Source: Taiwanofungus camphoratus | Taxonomy: Eukaryota > Basidiomycota > Agaricomycetes > Polyporales > Taiwanofungaceae | Assembly: GCA_003999685.1 (NCBI GenBank) | Contig: CP021231.1 | Span: forward strand, 992,001 to 1,056,000 | Length of the DNA stretch: 64,000 nt | Direction of reading: 5' to 3' | Shown here: positions 44,633 through 56,239 of the stretch, one piece after another | Position numbering within the stretch: position 1 is the first letter of the stretch | Layout: each line of letters starts with the position of its first letter | Position numbers and translations under genes: made by a program | Notes under the pieces: model-generated | What the model was told of the DNA's origin: nothing | Database searches by the model: none | The model's input: the letters and a program-made list of their open reading frames with translations, nothing else

Positions 44633-45691
44633 ATGGCATCTGCTGCTACCATTTCCCTGCTTGACTCTATGGAGGCACATCTGGTCCTCTCTGTCCATCT
44701 GGAGATCATAAGGGCCAACACCTTTCCTGAGGATGCAGAGGTGCAGATGGTCATGGCCAAGGGAGTGGTGAGTACATGATGGACCCTTGGTGCCATTGTC
44801 TGAAGGACTCACACATTCACATCCCCTGTTGTAGCTCTAGGCTGCTATGACCATTGGCCTGAGAGCCATTGCAGGCTTGGATCTTCACATCCCTCCTAGC
44901 CTTGAGGACTTGGTGAAGAGTGATATGCAGGGGCTTCTCCATCAGGTGAGTGTCATCCTGAACTCTTCCATTGCCTGGAGTTCATGGTCCTCCATAGACC
45001 CAGCTGGCTCCAGCATTGCCCAGGGAGTCTGAGAGTGTGGTGGACACAGGGCCCACTGAGCTTCAGACCCCATCAGAGGATGTCCAGCACCCTGCTGTTG
45101 AGAAATCCAGATCACACCCCAACCTGAAGCTGTGCAGTGCCCCAGGTCCCAGCATCTCCCAAGATCATGCCATCAGGATAGGCAACTGGTGGAAGGCCCA
45201 GATGGGTGATGTCCCTCCTCCCTGTCATCCAGAGATCCTTGATCTCTTGCAGTTTGTCCAACAGATCTTTCAGGGGAATGACAGGTATCTGAGGCAAGGA
45301 ATGGTGCTTGCTGTCAAGCACAAGATGGAGGCTGATGCTAATGTGAGAGGCATAAAGAGAAAGGTGAGTGCTCTCTAAGTGCCTCTTGTCCCCTTCCATC
45401 TTGAACCAGACCACACAGATCAATGAATGGAGAGCCCATGTGGAGGAGCAGCAACATCCTGCTGTCTTGGCTGTTCCAGCATATGAGGGGCCTGGTCTGG
45501 ATGAGTTGGCCAAGAAGCTGTCTGCTCAGATGGACAAGTCCATCTTGGAGTACTTGAAGGGAGTGCAGGCTCACATGCTGCATGTGAATCAGCAGCTGGA
45601 GTATGAGATTGGGGTGAGGGTCAACATGCTCAGGGAGATTGACATGATTGCCAAGATATGGGACCTGGAGAAGGAGCCTGTGCTTCTGTAG
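44633..45691 (+). CDS. Intact 293-aa gene of unknown function in the KDZ-TET element
   Basis: Four exons, 44633-44767, 44841-44945, 45004-45363 and 45410-45691, join in phase without stops; all three introns (46-73 bases) are GT-AG with GTGAGT donors. The start is the first ATG of the open stretch (MASAATISLLDSMEAH). The N-terminus is helical, followed by IPPSLEDLVKSDMQGLL, a Ser/Pro-rich linker, then IGNWWKAQMGDVPPPCHPEI and a C-terminal helical part (LAKKLSAQMDKSILEYL, YEIGVRVNMLREI). No signal peptide, membrane segment or known catalytic motif is seen. It lies between TET/JBP and the convergent KDZ gene and is the best-preserved gene of the element. I do not recognise the family. Confidence 0.78.
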
Positions 45692-45864
45692 TTGTCATGT
45701 GAACTTATCTGTAGCTTGTCCACACAATGATATCAATTTCTTTCCTGAAGGCTTGAACTGATGTGCGGATGTCACAGTAACAGTCCCAGCATAAAGTTGC
45801 AGTCCCAGGTTCAGTTCCAGCCATTGAAGTAATGATGTTGACAGTGAAAGGTGCATAAGGTGAC

Positions 45865-46030
45865 CAGGCCAGCAGGTAAAGTTGTGGTGCCGGTGGGTGA
45901 AGTTGCAGTGCCGGTGGGCAAAGTTGCAGCGCCAACGGGCAAAGTTGTGGTGCTGGCGGGTGAAGTTGTGGCACTGGCGGGCAAGGTTGTGGTGCTGGTG
46001 GGCAAAGTTGTGATGCCAGCAGCCCAAGAG
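45865..46030 (+). repeat. 21-bp minisatellite between the 293-aa gene and KDZ
   Basis: About eight units of 21 bp with the core GCAGTGCCGGTGGGCAAAGT lie between the convergent ends of two genes. The plus strand reads as a 7-residue Val/Gly/Lys repeat, but no start or splice context makes it a gene. Confidence 0.85.
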
Positions 46031-46091
46031 TCACCCCATAGTATTTATGTGATGTTGACATAGGCTGTGGGCATGCATGAATACAAACATC

Positions 46092-49000
46092 CTACAGTAC
46101 ATGGGCTACTTGCTCCACCCATTGACATAGCCTCTCTGCATCTCTTGCCAATGCCAAGTACAAGGATGCCTGTTGAGCACCATATGCCCTATGACCCATC
46201 TGGTCCCTGTCTGTGGATTCCTGCATGAGCCTCACCCACATCTCGCTCTGGTGGGCAAAGTAGTTGGCAGCAAACCTCATCTCATACCTCAGCTGCTTCT
46301 CTTCTTCCACCACCCTGTCATACCTGGACTTTGCCCTAAACCAATTCACCCTATAAACTGTCACCCCCAGCCATTCATGAGACACAGCCCAAGGGGTGAT
46401 GGCACTCACATTCCTGCATATATGAGTCCGTGTCGCTTTCCCCTTGAATATCCATGGTCCAGAACCATGAAAGAGATGTCCCCCTCTCTCCTCTTTTATT
46501 GGGATCCACCACTGCAGTGCTCACCTTCAGGTGCTCTCTGTGCAGAACCTGATACTTGGCCAGGAGGCCAGCTGGGGCCTCAAGAAGCACCAGGGCCTTC
46601 CGGGCCTTGCTGTACACCCTGGCATGATGCTGCAGGGTTTTGTCTATGGTGTTGACATCCTGCCATGCCCTGGTCTTCCTCTGCTGGGACTTGGCATGGC
46701 GCACTTTGGTGCGGAACAAGAATGACTTTTGCCTGATGGCGATCCAGATCTGATGAAGGGCATCGTTGGCCTGACCTTCCCTGAGATCCATCTCCTGCTG
46801 CAGAAGCACTTGAAGGCCTGCCCGGTGGCACCTGTCCACTCCGGTGGTGGATGGAAGGGAGAGGGATGAGTATTTGGCCTCCACCTCAGGGTTGACCCCT
46901 TGTGAACTGGGCACCTCAAAGGGATTGTCCATCTTGGTGACATCCCACTCCTTACCCAGATCCTGGTCTGGTGGTAAAACCTCATCTTCCCACTCCTCCC
47001 TATTGTCATCCATCAGGCTGGCCATGTACCTTAATCTTTGGGACTCAAAGCTGTCGATCCTCATTTGCAGCTTCCTCCTCTTTTCCACCAACTGGATCTT
47101 TTGCTGGATGGTCAAATTCTGGCCCATGGATCTGACCTCAGTGGCCAAGGAGATTCTGCGCCCATCATGAGAGGATGAGGATGTCATGATACATGGCGCC
47201 ACTCACTGTGTCTCCTGCACCTTCAGGCCCTGAGTCAACCATCCAACAGCCCCTCGGGACAAACCCAGGTGGGGCTCCTTCTCGGCCAGCCTCAGTTAGA
47301 TGTCGGCCTGGCTCGGTGCTGAAGAATGAAGGCCGATGTTGAAAAGGGATGATTCCAGCTGCATGCCGATGCACTTACCTTTCCTGAGCTCCACATCAAA
47401 GACATCCATGGCTTTTTCATCCTTCAGCCTGTGTCATTGAGCCTTTCCCATCTGCAGTTTCCACTGAACCAGCAAAATGGGATCGATGCTGGCCTCCATG
47501 GCCTGATATGACCTTTTGGTGTCTGTCAGTATGGGCTTGATGTTCTTGTACTTCCTCTGCAAGGAAGACACTGTGTGGGATGCCCTGCAGCCAAATCCAC
47601 TCATCGTCGGGACGGGACCCTCATACTGGTGTTGATGATCTTCTTCCAGTTGGAGTCATTCATGTGCCGGTTGAGAACCTCCTTCCGGTGAGAGGTGGCC
47701 ATGCCTTTGGTGCTGCTGGACACCTTGTTCAGAGAAGACCAAAGAGTCTCGAGGATCTCCCCATCCACCAGGCCGGCACCAGAGATGAAGCTGGGTGAGT
47801 ATCGAATGAAGCAGGCATTCTGGTGCCCATGCACATGGAACAAGCCGATGCCCTTGACAATTTTGAGACCTTCGGGCATCTGAAGATAGGGATTTTGCTG
47901 GAACTGCTTCAGCAAATACTGACCATACTGGCAGTTGATGTCATAAAGCAGGAGCATCCTGCCAATGTCCTTTGTGTTGTACCCAATGGCATTGGACAGG
48001 GAGTAGTCCATGTTCATCTGTCTCTCCCCCTTTTGAAAGTCCATGACGGAGTGTGGAACAAAGCAGCCATGCTGAGGACAGGCAGTGGCTCTGATCCCGG
48101 TGAACTCCAGCTTGTGTCGGTCAGCATTGGCCAGGTTGACGGCCTTGTGGTTGTGACAGGTGCCTGGCTGTGCAATGGGAAAAAAGACACATGGGATCAT
48201 GGGCATGGGGATCAGTGGGATGGGAACCTACCCCCTTGAGCTCTTTGGCCACCTGGAGATGGGCCTTGTACCTGCCATTGGCCACAAAGAAGCCGGTGCC
48301 GTCAGTGATCTCCACATCATTTTTGGACCTCCTCATCTTGAGATGTTCTGCAGAGAAGTTGCCATCCATCATGAACCCTCGGGTGTACACTGATCTGGAC
48401 ATGGTCAGACCGGGCACAGCCAGACCAGGGTCAGATCGCTTACTGGTCAGAATGTTCCTTCCAATCTGGGTCCAGATTGACTCCAGATTGTGGGCAGGCA
48501 GCGCAGAAAAAGGCAAGGTCACCTTCTCCAGGCTGCTGTCTGAATGGGTATCCAAACTCATGTTGCATGAGGTCCTTGAGATGAGACCACTGTCTGGTGA
48601 CCCTGAGGAATTGCTGATACCGGTCCTTGACGGTGGGGTACCCCATGAGCATTGGCAATCTCCTTATGGGTGGCAGCGGGAGCACTCACTGGCACAGCTT
48701 GAGGGAAAACGGGATTGGTCACCCTCCTGAGCCGGCTGTAGAAGTTAAGGGCAGAGGTCTTGCATTCGAGGTTCTCCAGCAGGAAGTCATTGAGGACCTT
48801 GAAAGTGAAACATGTTTTGATGTGCCTGTGGCTGTCCGGGTAGAGGCCCATGTCCAGCAGCTGGTCTTCATGATGAGGGGCATTCACACACCTGCACCAG
48901 TGAATGGTAAGTTGGTGAATGCCAGAGGTATCGACCACAACCATCATTTGATGGTTGCTTCTGGTGCCAAATGCCACAAAGGCATGATTTCTGTCAATGT

Positions 49001-50190
49001 ACTCTGAAGGCGATCCCAATGTTGCATGAGGTATGCCCTGTGTCTCACTAATGGCACCACTATCTTCACCGACAGCACCAAGATCATCGCTGACGGTGCC
49101 GCAGTCATCACCGATGGCACCGCAATCATCGCTGACGGCACTGCACTCATTGCTGATGGTGCCGCGCCCATCACCGACGGCGCTGCACCCATCGCCGATG
49201 GCACTGCACCCATTGCCAACGGTGCCGCCACCATTGCTGCCAGCACCGTGACCATCGCCGATGGTGCCGTGACTATTTTGGATGGTACTGTGTTCATTCC
49301 TAACAGTGCCATTGGTATCATTGTGTGGTAATTTCCAATTATCTAGTTTTTGAATGAGCACACACAAGATGCTGTTCTTGAGCACACCTCTGAGGGCACC
49401 ACTCACTCGGCATGTCATCTGGCCCTGGGTTTGTGAAGACCAGAATGTCATCCGGCACCTCTCCCCCCTCCTCTTCCAACACCCAGTCATCCTTGGCCTC
49501 TTCCTCATCAGAGGATATCCCATCCTGTCTGTCCAGGGTCATGGGGCAGGCACTCCCCTCATGGTCAAGCTGGATACATGCTCCCACGTCTTGCAACCAA
49601 GCCGGGGCAAAGAAGGTGTTATGGGTCCATTTCTGGATCCTGTGGAATGGTAGCCTGGCATGTTCCAGTTTGCAGCACTCCATACAAATCATGGGTTTGG
49701 CCAGGCAGTCCAGACAGCACCAGAGCGCCCCCTTCATGCTGCACTGGGTGCAAGAATGACTGGAAGAAGGGTGTGATCGTGGAGAGGGTTCTGTATGGTG
49801 GGGGGCACCCTCATGCATGTACAGTCTATTTAAGTAATGCTCTTTGCTCCCCAGCCACTCCCTCATGAGATCAGGTTGAGACTGTAAGAAGAATGTGAGC
49901 TGTGATGCCATTGCAGTCCCATTGGCTCAGACGATGCCCACCTGAGTGGATGGAAACACAGGCTGAGAAATATGATCCTCATAGACAGGTGGATCATATC
50001 CTGCATTGGCATGCCTGCTTGTTCTTGGAGTTCGGAGAGGGGTGCTCCTGGTAGGAGTGCTGGGCAAGGACGAGCCAGGCTTATTTTTGATCTGCATCAA
50101 CTGAGAAATCACACCTCTGGAAGTCTTTTTCTGCTTCCATTTGGCCTCTTGGATAATGGGGGAGCTCAATCTTCTTTTTCTTTTTCCCAT
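46092..50190 (-). pseudogene. KDZ-family transposase with CxC2 domain, two stops
   Basis: DDE-type transposase, ten exons: 50190-49942, 49899-49407, 49342-48690, 48625-48444, 48394-48232, 48167-47627, 47570-47379, 47318-47207, 47155-46410 and 46357-46092. Together they give about 1,198 codons in phase, normal for the family. Exon 1 is basic (GKRKRR). Exon 2 has the CxC2 zinc cluster (CTQC, CLDC, CMECC, PFHRIQKW, GSACP). Exon 3 has FLLENLECKTSALNFYSRL. Catalytic acids: Asp in MMDGNFSAEHLKM, Asp in LLLYDINCQYG, Glu in VDGEILETLWSSLN. The C-terminus has LREGQANDALHQIW, TSLSWFWTM and FYRVNW. Two in-frame stops lie in exons 7 and 8 (KAQ*HRLKD and QADI*LRLAE), so the product would be cut after the catalytic core. 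Convergent with the 293-aa gene, divergent from the HMG-like gene. Confidence 0.92.
49046..49325 (-). repeat. 21-bp minisatellite within KDZ exon 3
   Basis: About 13 units of 21 bp, minus-strand core GACTGCGGTGCCATCGGTGAT-like (first 20 bases GACTGCGGTGCCATCGGTGA), encode a 7-residue repeat (SAVGDGC, GAIGDDC) between the CxC2 domain and the catalytic part. Read on its own strand it is nearly the same unit as the array after the HMG-like gene. KDZ proteins I know of have no such repeat here. Confidence 0.85.
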
Positions 50191-50408
50191 CAGGTTCACC
50201 TGTTTTGTGGTGAAGAGCGGAAACACAGAGAATGCACTCAAATATGTGTATTGAAGCTTGAGAGCAGATGCGTGCGAGTGCACATTTGCATGACAACAGG
50301 TGTGACCCATTGGGTTGGAGCAACTTTAGCAAAAGTGCACAACAGCTGAAGCACGTCAAACTAGGGATCTGCCTTGCCTCACTGCTCTGCTGCTCACTCA
50401 CTTAAGCC
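50191..50408. promoter_or_regulatory. Shared divergent promoter region, copy B
   Basis: 218 bp between the KDZ start codon (-) and the HMG-like start codon (+), conserved with 7011-7212. It has no clear TATA box; it includes GTGCACATTTGCAT and a CTTAAGCC just before the HMG-like ATG. Regulation of both genes from here is inferred from layout. Confidence 0.45.
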
Positions 50409-52783
50409 ATGCCTAGGAACTCCATCCCTCAGACTCACAAGGATGCCATTGATGCTTTGTTCCCTGAGTGGAACCAGGCAGACAGAGCAGCCCGAGCGCA
50501 GTTCCTGCAGGATGTGTACAAGGATCTGGAGGAATTGGAGAACAGGAAGCTGACAGATGAGGAGAAAGAGGTGAGAGGTGCTGCTCTACATGACAGAGGA
50601 CGTGCTCATGATCATCTCGATGCAGGCATTGAAGAAGTATGCAAGGAACAAGCAGGAGAAAAAGGCAGAGAGGAAAGAGTTTGATCCGAAATCATCATAC
50701 ACCTGGAGGAGTGTGGTGGTGACCCATGGCAAGGAGGAACTGATGCACAGGATGGCCATTCTGACTGGGGGTGCCAAACCAGGCAGCCCTCAGCGAATCA
50801 CCCATTACCAGACCGTGAAAGCACAGTTGTGTGCTGCTGTGTCAGAAGAGCAGAAGGCTGCCTATGTGAGGGAAGCTGAGATATGGAACACAGAGGGAGC
50901 TCCTGCAGATGTCCAGATGGCCAGAGTGGAGAAGCATGGGGAAAAGGCAGTCAAGGAGTTTGCCCAGTACATCTTCAAGATGATGGGCATGAGGGTGTAT
51001 GTGCTGGGTGCGTACAGGGGAAAGAATGCCAAGATCTACACCACAGAGTGAGCGTGTAGTCCTCAATCGTCCTCTCCTCTCTCACCTCCAAGCCTCAGTT
51101 TTGATTTCAATGACCAGTTGGGCGGTGGGGACAAGGTGGAGGACAAGATGGCAGACTGGAACTCAGAGGAGTATCTGAGGTTGTTCAAGAGATATGCAAA
51201 CACCCAGTTTGGTGAGTGTCAGAGCCCATGTTGTCCACCATCCTGATAGCCATTGACACCGGGACAGCACCGGAGCAGGAGGTTGATGGGGAGGAGGAGC
51301 CAAAGAAGAGGAAGAGGAATACGGAGCCGGCACTGGAGCTGGACACCACAGAGGATGGGGAGCCCCTTCTTCCATCTCAGGAGGTCATCTCAGTGGCAAG
51401 CCTGAATCAGAAGAAGCAGTTGATAGCACAGTTTGTGCGCATGCATTATGGTATGTCCCCCATCCCTGTGGCCGAGCTGCTGGGCTGACTGGCAGATTGT
51501 CTGGGATGTCCCATAGTCAAGTGCTGTGGGATGCCGGAGGTGAAGGTGCCTTGGGGGGTGTTGCAGTTTGAGCAGGACAAATACATCTCAGTGGTGTATA
51601 TGCCAGAGGACATCACTCTGAAGGACTGCACCAAGATGATCCATGCAGATGTGGACCGGCTTCTGAACTTCTGGTCTGACCGGCAGGATGACCCAGAGGT
51701 GGACTACACCTTCAAATTCAAGGCATGGAAGGGCAGGGACAAGGAATCTCAGCCGCCAGTGAAGAGGGTCCCATCTCAGCCTAATCATCTCAAGCAGGCA
51801 GGCCGCAAAAACAAAGGCAAGGAAAAGGCAGTGACGCCACCTCACCCTGAAGACGAGGAAAACACCACCAAATTGGACAAAGGCAGTAGCTGTCACGATG
51901 AGTCAAGTGACATAGAGAATGGGAATGAGCTGGGGCCTAGTGAACCACATTGGTCAGGTCACACACAAAGACCCAGAGTGGTGGGCAGAGGTAGAGCACC
52001 ACTCACAGGAGATGTGGCAGCGGCAGGGCCAACGAGTGTACATATGGCGCTGGCGGGTGCAAGTGCGGTGCCGGTGGGTGCAAGTTTGGTGCCGGCAGGC
52101 AGAGGTCGGCCCACTGGTAACCCTTTATCTCAACATACCCAATCACCATCACTGGCACATGCTGGAGGACAGCCAGTGGCTGGTCATGTGGAGGATGAAG
52201 GCAGTGCGTCAAGAACTCTTGTGCTGGCAGTACCCAGGACCAAGTTCAAGTCACCAGCAATGGTCCAAGACAGTCCTGAGGCAAGACAGACTTATCTGCT
52301 TAGTCTGTCCTGACAGATGTCATATCGCAACTTCATCAAGGTCATCCCCAAACTGGTGTGTTGTTGTGCTTTTCATATTCATCATGACAGCCTCAACATC
52401 CCTTGCCCAGGCTCACATTATTGTTTCTGGCAATCGGTCTCATCAATGGGCCTGGGGGGAATGGAAGTACACCTCCCCCCACTGTACTAGAGCCATCCAC
52501 AGCAATATGGCCACAGGCTCCAAGTTCGCCCAGTGGCTGTCCTCGAAGCCCTATTACACCAGCAGGAGGGACAACTTTAAGCTGGACATGGTGAAAACCC
52601 AAAACATGGTGCTGGTGATTGGGCTGATGCTCAGGGACTTAGAGGAGGCCCAGGTGGCCAATGAAGTGGAGGGTGAGCCCACCGACTTGCCTGACTATGT
52701 TCTCAACTCAGTGCTCAGTGTGGACATGGTGGAGAATGTCCTGCTGCCTGCATGCAATGAGATGAGGGTAGGCATAGAGGCGG

Positions 52784-53763
52784 TGATGTGCACTATAACA
52801 CTCCAACTCCAACTGGGTACAACCTAGAGAAGCTGGAAGGCTATAGAACTAGTTAGTGTGGAGGGGAGAGTCAGCAGCAAAGGGTTCCCGATCTCAAATG
52901 GGTCGAAAGACATCTACGAAGGTCTTCGATGACCCTCTACGTGTGTCGCGACTGCTCGACATAGCTTCGATGCGCTACTATGCTGTACTATACTAGGGAG
53001 AGGCTTAAACATGAGAACTTAGCTGATATACAGCCCTTCGAATTTCTGTAGAAGGCGGACTTGGGTTAGAGAGAGATGCTAGCGCAGTCCTTCGATGTGG
53101 CTCGAAGGCGGACGTAAAACTGAACGCAACTTCTTTGACGGATGTCGAAGATGGACGAGACGCAAGCCTTCAAGATACTGTAGAAGGCAGATAGTAGACG
53201 CAACTCTTCGAACGTAATCGAAGACGGAAGGACGCAGTAGAACGCAGTAGGTGACTAAATCGAAGGTGCTCTTCTTGAGCTCTGCAGGATAGGGGAAAAC
53301 TTCTCTGTTGTTCCGAGACACCATACATCGCATTTATACTACTGTACTATAATGTAAGGCGCATCGGGAGTGGCATAGTACAAGTGGCATCCTAACTACT
53401 TGCGTACTACGAACTATGGAGTGGCATGAAATATACTAAGACAAGACCTGGGGCCGTAGCGTTATCGAGTACATCAAGTGGCGCATCGTAGCAAATCGAG
53501 CGATATCGGAGTGGCGAGACTGGTCACGTGCGAGGACATTGAGTGGCAACTGCATGTGGCGTATTGTGTGTAGAGGGAACGATACACCGGAACATCAGAC
53601 CGGAACTGGCAGAGTGGCTGTGGTGTGATTCGAAGCCATCGGAGAGTTCCGCAGTGGCTTTTCAGGCTGTATCGGACACGTCGAGTGGCGTCGAAGGTAT
53701 GACTAAGGTCCTAGGGTCGAGTGAGGGTGCTCCGTGGGGTCTAGAAGGGCCTGGCACCTATCA
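52784..53763 (-). repeat. 3' LTR of gypsy copy 3
   Basis: Begins TGATGTGCACTATAACAC and ends CACCTATCA on the plus strand, 980 bp. It is the downstream LTR in element orientation because the accessory gene and integrase side lie next to it. Confidence 0.9.
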
Positions 53764-54035
53764 TCTCCTCCTTTTTGGAATTTGGACCGTCCTCAGTCCA
53801 CACGTAATGCCTAGAAGCTTGATGGATGTGACTGGATCGAAGCTTTATGGGGACCTGCGCAGTTCTGACCTTCTCGTGACTCGTGCTGACCTTCTCGTGA
53901 CTCGTGCTGATCACGTGCCATCAAAGAGGATTTAAGCCGGTGCAACTTAGCTGTTTTTCTTCGCTCGTTGTTCCACATTCGACATGCTCCCCTTTCTTCA
54001 TTCTAAACTGCTCCATATTTTCTTCCTGCTTTGCA

Positions 54036-55833
54036 ATGTCAGCCCGCTCTGCGACACCCGTTCTTGCCTCATCGCATGCACAATGCACTCACGGCCACCT
54101 CATCGCCATGCTTGACGCACCTTGTGACGCGTCTGCCTCTGTTGGAGAGGTGGAGGAGTGGGCTCAGAAGGTTGCGGGCCTCCTGGTAATGTTACTGGGG
54201 GGTTCACCCTGGTAATGCTGCAGAAGCTTGGAGCGGTGTGCAGCGAAGGGTCGAGGAGGAGCGGCAGTGATGACGAGTCATGATCCTCAGTAGTCTTCAA
54301 CTACAAGCCCCTATGTAGTCGCGATAGTCTTTACGGGCTTCTTGAGGTGTGAGAAGATGTGTAAAGAAAAGTATGTATTGGTACTAGTGCATAGTACACT
54401 TTGGAAAGAATGAACGAAGAGAATATGACTAGGGGAACCTCCAGCAGTGGGTCCCTCCTTTATACGGCCACCGCCAATCCCCAGGTATACTAGCAGCCCC
54501 CCCAGAGACCGCATAAGGCAAGAGGAGTCAGCAGCCCAAAAGTACATAACTACCATGGCGTAAGCGGGGACAGTCGGCCCGTCAGTCAATCTGGGTAAGT
54601 AAGGTGTGGAAGGGATGCTGCACGTCCATGGTGTGACAAACAAAGGGAAAGAAAAAATGAACAAGTCTCTAGTCCTACTCGACGGTAACAGGTAAGTGAC
54701 TTAGTCCTTCCTTGTTATACCACTGCTGATCTTATTGTAGAGTACGTATCGTAAGGCCCGAGGCACCATCAAAGATCCTGAGGTCGAGGGATGCATCGTC
54801 ATGCTCGTCAAGGACCTCACTGAGCGTGCAGCTGAGTTGTGGGTCCACTGGGCCTGCGACGAGTGGCCCGCACTTTTCGTGGCCATCAACATCACCATTG
54901 TGCGTCATGCGGAGGAGGAGCGGCATTTGGAAGAAGAGGCACACGCTGCCATCGCCGAAGTTTGTCGTTTGGAGGAGGAGCATCGTCAGTGGGAGGAGGC
55001 CGAGTGTTTGGCTAGAGAGGAGGAAGTGGCTGCCCATCTCGTGCAGGAGGCCGAGGAGCTGCTTGAAGGGGCCGCCGCTCCTTCGAAGGGTAAGAAGCGG
55101 GCTCAGAAGGAGGAGGGGGTAAGTGCGGCTGTAAGTGGCTTGGTCCTCCTCATCCTTCTACTGATTTGTAAAAAGGCGTCGAAGGGTGATCGTGATGGCT
55201 CGACGATGCCCGAGACTGACTGGGCATAAGTTGCACATCGGAAGCAGCAGGCGGGGGAGAAGGTACGTCTTTGTTATGCTGTGTGCCTTCGATTTGACTA
55301 ACACTTCTTTCATAGTGCGATCGATGTCGCACCCGTACCCAGACTGTCAAGTGCACCTGGTCAGAGGGTGCTACGGTGTGCGACCACTGCATACAGGTGG
55401 CACAGGGGTGTTACTTTGGTGGCATCTCAGTTTTGGGGAAGACGAAGAAGACGCGCGGCGGTGGTAAGAAGCAAGGTAAGTGTCCTCTTGTTAGTTTATG
55501 ACTTTGTTTCTAACCCTTCTTTTTCCAGTGCACGCCCCTTCTGCTGGCCCTTCGACGGGGGAGGCCAGTGGGTCGAAGCGTTGTCGAGTGATGCAGCCAC
55601 CTCGTCCCGCCGTCAAGGTCCCCCTGGATGGCAGTAGTCACCTGGGCCTCAAGCAGGATGACCTGGACGAGCAGTCTCGTGTTGCTATCTGCATGATTCG
55701 GGTGGAGTGTGCAAACCTAGTGTTTTGTCGCACCATGCTCCACGACCTCGACCTGGAGCTGATTCGGATAGAGCAAGAGGTGATTGTGGGCGGCGGCTTC
55801 GTAGTTGAGCCGGAGTCGGGCGACAAGGAGTAG
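54036..55833 (+). pseudogene. Antisense accessory gene of gypsy copy 3
   Basis: Same plan as 35858-37168: start MSARSATP, VEEWAQKVAGLL, WVHWACDEWPAL, a Glu/Arg-rich coiled-coil-like stretch, a cysteine cluster (CDRC, CTW, CDHCIQVAQGC) and a C-terminal block ending GGGFVVEPESGDKE. Exon-like segments keep GT-AG borders. A solo LTR (54190-54690) lies exactly at the first donor site, within what would be the first intron. Function unknown. Confidence 0.6.
54190..54690 (-). repeat. Solo LTR, 501 bp, with perfect 5-bp target duplication
   Basis: Ends are TGTTAC...GTAACA; GGTAA is present at both 54185-54189 and 54691-54695. A TATAAAG on the minus strand at about 54460 suggests minus orientation. 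No other copy of this LTR is in the window. Confidence 0.9.
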
Positions 55834-56239
55834 TCATTGTCTTGTGGTGGGTCGTGGCTTTCTTGTATTAGTAGAAAATTAAAAGTTCTTCGTTCCATGT
55901 GAAAAAGTGTGATAGAAGAAAATAGAAGCATTCGAAGAAGAAGAACATATTGAAGGACTTGGTAAGAAAAATGGTAGCGTTTGTAGGCTCAGTTTGTCAT
56001 CACTGCCTAGGAGGACTCGTAGAATGTGAGCCTTCGTGCAACGTTCAAATTGAAGCGTTTGTAGAACGTCGAAGCGATATCGTGACTTAGTCGAGTTGAA
56101 TCGTGTATGGTACAGGTAAAAATGTCACTAGATCAAATAGAAAGAGAGGTGAAATCAAGCATATGGTAAGAGAAAAGAGACCGTTGAAAGTACGCATCGT
56201 AGTAATATAAGTAGAGAGACAGGGGCTTCTACTGCTCGC

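Noticed and set aside
49026-49331. Plus-strand Ala/Ile/Asp repeat protein
   Set aside because: Antisense of the KDZ exon 3 minisatellite; the minus strand carries the continuous transposase frame.
52025-52100. Collagen-like or structural repeat in the HMG-like protein
   Set aside because: The Gly/Ala repeats are 7 residues long and come from the 21-bp minisatellite, with no Gly-x-y pattern.
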